Assembly (NCBI GenBank): GCA_963676655.2
Contig: CAXXKX010000003.1
Coordinates: 868,001-932,000 of the forward strand
Reading direction: 5' to 3'
Source: G963676655 sp963676655
Lineage (GTDB): Bacteria > Verrucomicrobiota > Lentisphaeria > Victivallales > Victivallaceae
Length of the DNA stretch: 64,000 bases
Both the position numbers and the translations under genes were made by a program. Of this stretch, positions 60,394 through 64,000 are shown in pieces. The number at the start of each line of letters is the position of its first letter. Position 1 is the stretch's first letter. The notes below the pieces were generated by a model. It searched no databases and was not told where the DNA came from. It worked only from the letters and a program-made list of their open reading frames with translations.

Positions 60394-60430
60394 TTGACAT
60401 ATTAGCTATTTAGCTATATAGTTAAATAAC
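60394..60430 (+). promoter_or_regulatory. Promoter and operator of the ArsR gene
   Basis: TTGACA at 60394-60399 and TATAGT at 60417-60422 are 17 bases apart. The -10 box lies within TTAGCTATATAGTTAA, an imperfect palindrome, followed by AATAAC. A related sequence precedes the reductase gene. Confidence 0.6.
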
Positions 60431-60451
60431 AAATAACCATGAAAGAATATC

Positions 60452-60739
60452 ATGTATCAAGACGAGTTACAAAGGTTGCAGGCAAAGGCTGAAAGATTCA
60501 AGGCGCTATCTCATCCAACGAGGATTTTCATTATAGAGAAACTGATAGAAAGAGAGCATTGCGTCAATGAATTAACCGCAATGATCGGGGTGGAAATGCC
60601 GACAATATCCAAACATTTGTCAATTTTGAAAAATGTCGGGCTTATCGCATCGAGAAAAGATCGAAACAATGTGTTCTATCGTTTAAACTGTAGTTGTGTG
60701 ATTGATACCCTTAACTGCATTAATTCAGTGGAGGAATAA
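60452..60739 (+). CDS. ArsR/SmtB-family transcriptional repressor
   Basis: In this 95-residue protein the winged helix has FKALSHPTRIFIIEKLIERE and CVNELTAMIGVEMPTISKHLS with the typical recognition helix. There is a cysteine at CVNEL and a C-terminal CSCVIDTLNC cluster. A redox, persulfide or thiophilic metal signal is therefore plausible, by analogy with sulfur-sensing ArsR proteins near rhodaneses. It probably represses its own promoter and the reductase promoter, since both have related operators. Length and start are typical. Confidence 0.88.
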   Translation: MYQDELQRLQAKAERFKALSHPTRIFIIEKLIEREHCVNELTAMIGVEMPTISKHLSILKNVGLIASRKDRNNVFYRLNCSCVIDTLNCINSVEE

Positions 60740-60752
60740 GAAAAACGCTATT

Positions 60753-60814
60753 TTGTCATTAGTTTTATTTTTACCCTATAATTAGCAATTTAGTTAAATA
60801 GTTAAATTGCAAAT
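60753..60814 (+). promoter_or_regulatory. Promoter and operator upstream of the CoA-disulfide reductase gene
   Basis: TTGTCA at 60753-60758 and TATAAT at 60777-60782 are 18 bases apart. They are followed by GCAATTTA (60785-60792) and its inverse TAAATTGC (60803-60810), separated by ten bases. This resembles the ArsR operator, so ArsR is expected to block this promoter. Confidence 0.55.
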
Positions 60815-61071
60815 ATATTAAAAACTTACAAAGCTATATAAAAACATACATCATGGAGGAAAACATAAAAAATAATTAGATATCATAGTCTTTCGCAGTT
60901 TCTGAACTCATCAATAATAAAGAATTGTTGATTTGTGATAGCAAATTACGATTCTCATGGGATATTTTGATGCCCGAGTTAAACAATCCCGCGTAGAAAA
61001 AAGTAGAATTACTTTTAAATAAACGAAATATCTCTATTCAAATAAAAAACATAAAATATTGGAGGCAAATA
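60815..61071. other. Long untranslated leader of the reductase gene
   Basis: About 290 bases separate the predicted -10 box from the ATG. Frames here are short and full of stops. No known riboswitch was recognised. Confidence 0.35.
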
Positions 61072-62748
61072 ATGAAAGTAATTGTAATCGGCGGAGTTGC
61101 CGCAGGTCCTAAAGCAGCATCCAAAATAATCAGGAATAATCCTGAAGCAGAAGTAACTATTATCGAAAAAGGAGAATTCCTTTCATATGCAGGCTGCGGG
61201 TTGCCCTACTACATCTCTGGAGAAGTGAAAGAGCAGAAGGAACTAATGGCGACTCCGATTGGAACAGTTCGCGACAGCGCGTTTTTCCATAATGTAAAAA
61301 ATGTCAAAGTGCTTAATCATACAGAAGTGACATCTATCAACACGAGCAAAAAAACCGTAAGCGTCTTAAAAGAAGACGGAACGTCATCTGAGTTGGTCTA
61401 TGACAAACTGGTACTGGCTGTAGGAGCAGTTCCTTTGATTCCGCCACTGCCGGGAATTAAGCTTAAAAATATTTTTACCCTGCACGGGGTAGAAGATGCT
61501 GAAGGGATAAAGAGTCTGGTCTCAGACAGCAAGGCCATCGATACAGTAATCATTGGAGGCGGCCTGATTGGAGTTGAAATGGCTGAAGCCTTGAGCAAGC
61601 ATGGCTGTAGAGTCAGCATTGTTGAAATGCAGGACCAGATACTGCCAATGTTTGATCCGGAAATGGCAGCCCTAATGGAAAAATATTTCGAAGAAAAAGG
61701 AATCAAGATCCTGACCGGAACCAAAGTCCTCGGGTTTGAGGGGCGTGACACGGTGGAAAAAGTATTGACCACGCATAACGCGATAAGTGCGGATATGGTC
61801 ATCATGTCCGTCGGGGTCCGGCCAAATACCGCGTTAGCGCAAGGCTGCGGGATAGACATCGGCAGCACCGGAGCAATCCATGTAAATGAAAAAATGCAGA
61901 CCTCCGTTGTTGACGTATATGCAGTCGGTGATTGTGCGGAGACAACCCACCTGGTCACCGGTAAGCAGGTTTATATTCCTCTCGGTTCAACCGCCAATAA
62001 ACAAGGCAGAGTCGTCGCCAATAATATCTGCGGAATCAAGGATTCATTTCCCGGTGTGTTGGGATCGACAACCTGTAAGTTCTTCGACTTCAACATCGGC
62101 AAAACCGGGCTTAGCGAAAAAGAAGCGAAAGCGGTCGGCTTTGATGCGGTAACCTGTCTTGCCCCTTCTCCTGACCGGGCTCATTTTATGCCGGAGGCGA
62201 AATTATTATATTTAAAAATGATCGCTGACAGAAAGACCCGAAAACTACTTGGTCTGCAGGCGGCCGGCCCCGGCTGCGGGGATAAAAGGATAGATACTGC
62301 TGCCGCATCGATATCGGCAGGAATGACCGTGGACCAAGTTGCAAATCTCGACCTGTGCTATGCTCCTCCTTACGCTCCGGCGATGGATAACTTCATTGTC
62401 GCGGCAAATATCATCAGGAACAAACTTGACGGCCTGATGGAAGGCATAACCCCGACTGAGGTGAAAGCCAAAGTCGACGCAGGAGAAGACTGCCTGCTGC
62501 TGGACGTCAGATCGCCCCAGGAAGTCGCGGCAATGAAAATTGAATCAAGTTTAAATATCCCTCTTGGTAAACTGCGCTCCCGGATAAATGAATTGGAAAA
62601 TTACAAAACACGGGAAGTAATTGTTTTCTGTAAAATATCATTGCGTGGTTATGAGGCGGCTATAATACTAAAATCCCGGGGTTTCAAAAATGTAAAAGTA
62701 ATGGATGGTGGCATCCTGATGTGGCCGTATACGGGAAGACGTCAATAA
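61072..62748 (+). CDS. CoA-disulfide reductase / polysulfide-type NAD(P)H oxidoreductase fused to rhodanese
   Basis: This 558-residue protein has an FAD domain with VIVIGGVAAGPKAASKI (1-20) and the redox cysteine in SYAGCGLPYY (about residue 43). The NAD(P)H domain has VIIGGGLIGVEMAEAL (about 163). A second FAD contact, DVYAVGDCAE, lies near 283. The dimerisation domain extends to about residue 450 and a rhodanese domain follows (LLLDVRSPQEVA, about 480), with its active cysteine in VFCKISLRGYEA (about 523). It should reduce CoA-disulfide, CoA-persulfide or polysulfide. An ArsR gene and operator precede it, and an efflux gene follows. The ribosome site is GGAGG. Confidence 0.88.
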   Translation: MKVIVIGGVAAGPKAASKIIRNNPEAEVTIIEKGEFLSYAGCGLPYYISGEVKEQKELMATPIGTVRDSAFFHNVKNVKVLNHTEVTSINTSKKTVSVLKEDGTSSELVYDKLVLAVGAVPLIPPLPGIKLKNIFTLHGVEDAEGIKSLVSDSKAIDTVIIGGGLIGVEMAEALSKHGCRVSIVEMQDQILPMFDPEMAALMEKYFEEKGIKILTGTKVLGFEGRDTVEKVLTTHNAISADMVIMSVGVRPNTALAQGCGIDIGSTGAIHVNEKMQTSVVDVYAVGDCAETTHLVTGKQVYIPLGSTANKQGRVVANNICGIKDSFPGVLGSTTCKFFDFNIGKTGLSEKEAKAVGFDAVTCLAPSPDRAHFMPEAKLLYLKMIADRKTRKLLGLQAAGPGCGDKRIDTAAASISAGMTVDQVANLDLCYAPPYAPAMDNFIVAANIIRNKLDGLMEGITPTEVKAKVDAGEDCLLLDVRSPQEVAAMKIESSLNIPLGKLRSRINELENYKTREVIVFCKISLRGYEAAIILKSRGFKNVKVMDGGILMWPYTGRRQ

Positions 62749-62797
62749 GAGATGCCGGAACAAAGTAAATGTGAATATTACATTTGAAAGAAATATC

Positions 62798-64000
62798 ATG
62801 AATATTCCTGCAAAAAAAAGCATAAAAACTAGCGTGAAATCCGTCTCGACTAATAAATTGGCACAGACAAATTCATCGTCGGCAAAAAACTCTGGTCAGA
62901 AGTTTTCGCGGCCGGCTTTGGTAATCGCTTTGCTTATGATTGGAGCCTTCCTTGCCGGATGCGGTCCTGAAGAAAAAAAAGGAAAGAAGGTAAAGCAGAA
63001 AAGCGTTAAAGCAGCCAAAGTAATAAAAGGCTTTATCGATGAATCAATTAAAACCACCGGAGATGTGGTTGCGGTCAATACCGTTACTTTACGAGCTGCG
63101 GTTGAAGGCCCGATCAAGTATTGTCCGTGGCGCGAAGGCGACAAGGTAAAGAAAGATCAGAAGGTCATAGAAATACACCGTCCGTTGTACCAGAAGGAAC
63201 TGGCGGTGGCCAGGGCTGAGCTGGAAGTCAAGAAGGCGATCCTCAATGATCTTGTTGTTGGCCCGCGTCCTGAAGAGATTGCTATGGCCAGAGAACAACT
63301 CACCCATTGGGAGAACAGCGCCAAGTTCGCAAAAGTGGATTGGGACCGGTTGAGCAAGCTGGCCACGAAAAAGGTTGTTTCCGCACAGGAAAAAGAAAAA
63401 GCCTATGTCAATTATACAAAGAGCAAAAGCGAGTATGAAAGTGCGAAAGAAAAGTTGAAAATGCTTGAAGAGGGAACGAAAGAAACGGAACTCATTATCG
63501 CTCGCACCGCAGTCAAAAAAGCCGCGGCGAATGTTGAACTGGCTCAAGCTAAAGTTGACGAATGTATTATAAAAGCTCCGTTTTCCGGAATTATTACCAG
63601 TGTTTATGTGCGCCCCGGAGACCTGACACATTTGAGTTCTCCCCGGATGCCGTTGCTGAAAATAATAGATCCGACTTCTCTGGTCGTACGTGCCGGGTTG
63701 CCGGAAAGCCGGGCCGCATTCATGACCAAAGGGACAAAGGTCACAGTAGAACTTGATGCGTATCCCGGAAGAAAACTCAATGCGGTTCTCGAACGGATAC
63801 ATCCCAGAATTGAATGGAATTCACGGACCCGGATTATCGAAGCCAGAATCGTTGATCAAATAGAATTACTTCCGCGTATGTTTGCCAGAATTTCCGTTCA
63901 GGGGAAAAAATTCGACGATGCGGTACTTGTCCCGGACTCCGCAATTATCACTACTCCGCGAGGTTATCACGTAATTTTCATACTGGAAAATGGCCGGGCT
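62798..64000 (+). CDS. RND-type efflux membrane-fusion lipoprotein (partial at window end)
   Basis: The frame stays open for 401 codons to the last base. A basic N-terminus is followed by a signal with lipobox GAFLAGCG. Conserved steps are the biotinyl-lipoyl half (VVAVNTVTLRAAVEG, then YCPWREGDKVKKDQKV) and a long coiled-coil hairpin. The second lipoyl half follows (DECIIKAPFSGIITSVYVRPGD, then LLKIIDP) and a beta-barrel (GLPESRAAFMTKG). It bridges an inner-membrane pump and an outer-membrane channel. The partner genes probably lie beyond the window. It is 49 bp downstream of the reductase, so it is likely in the same operon. Confidence 0.85.
   Translation, partial: MNIPAKKSIKTSVKSVSTNKLAQTNSSSAKNSGQKFSRPALVIALLMIGAFLAGCGPEEKKGKKVKQKSVKAAKVIKGFIDESIKTTGDVVAVNTVTLRAAVEGPIKYCPWREGDKVKKDQKVIEIHRPLYQKELAVARAELEVKKAILNDLVVGPRPEEIAMAREQLTHWENSAKFAKVDWDRLSKLATKKVVSAQEKEKAYVNYTKSKSEYESAKEKLKMLEEGTKETELIIARTAVKKAAANVELAQAKVDECIIKAPFSGIITSVYVRPGDLTHLSSPRMPLLKIIDPTSLVVRAGLPESRAAFMTKGTKVTVELDAYPGRKLNAVLERIHPRIEWNSRTRIIEARIVDQIELLPRMFARISVQGKKFDDAVLVPDSAIITTPRGYHVIFILENGRA

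Overview
The window looks like a Lentisphaerota (Victivallis-like) genome. This is inferred from sequence style only. The evidence is five pseudopilins with the FTLIELLVVIAIIAIL segment and a C-terminal H-x9-DGH type motif, each next to a very large secreted clan GH-A glycoside hydrolase, plus PocR-domain AraC regulators and an IclR regulator. No rRNA, tRNA or CRISPR array was recognised.

Region 1 (1-27.2 kb) is a polysaccharide-degradation region. An IS5-type insertion sequence (1-1515) abuts a broken copy of a three-gene module: a GH113-like fragment, a GH42-like giant hydrolase and a pseudopilin. An intact copy of the same module lies at 7.7-12.8 kb behind an IclR regulator. An FAD-dependent oxidoreductase, two PocR-AraC regulators, a GH5-type hydrolase, another GH-A giant hydrolase, three more pseudopilins and an argininosuccinate-lyase-like enzyme follow. 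Two nested MITE-like elements, both with target duplications, lie at 15.1-15.5 kb.

Region 2 (28.1-33.1 kb, AT-rich, all on the minus strand) looks like a defence island. It runs from a cGAS/DncV-like nucleotidyltransferase that has lost its N-terminal catalytic part, through an E2-like protein, a single-pass membrane protein, a lipoprotein and a DUF2235 hydrolase, to a PD-(D/E)XK nuclease. This resembles a short type II CBASS locus.

Region 3 (33.5-59.3 kb) resembles an integrated conjugative or plasmid-like element. It has a MobF relaxase-helicase with C-terminal repeats and a long minus-strand series of genes. These include a DarB-like methyltransferase-helicase, two nuclease-bearing proteins, a sliding-clamp (DnaN) paralogue, several proteins sharing a small repeat module, and a PRTRC cassette (E, C, F, B, ThiF) that encodes E1-like, E2-like and ubiquitin-like proteins. 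Several genes are preceded by nested hairpins in their 5' leaders. Two of these leaders are clear homologues with compensatory changes.

Region 4 (59.4-64 kb, plus strand) looks chromosomal or cargo. It holds a 58-residue protein with a strong promoter and terminator, a Fur-family regulator, an ArsR-family regulator with two similar operators, a CoA-disulfide-reductase-rhodanese fusion, and an efflux membrane-fusion lipoprotein cut by the window end.

The points most worth following are the two separate E2-type conjugation modules, the structured leader family, and the shared repeat module.
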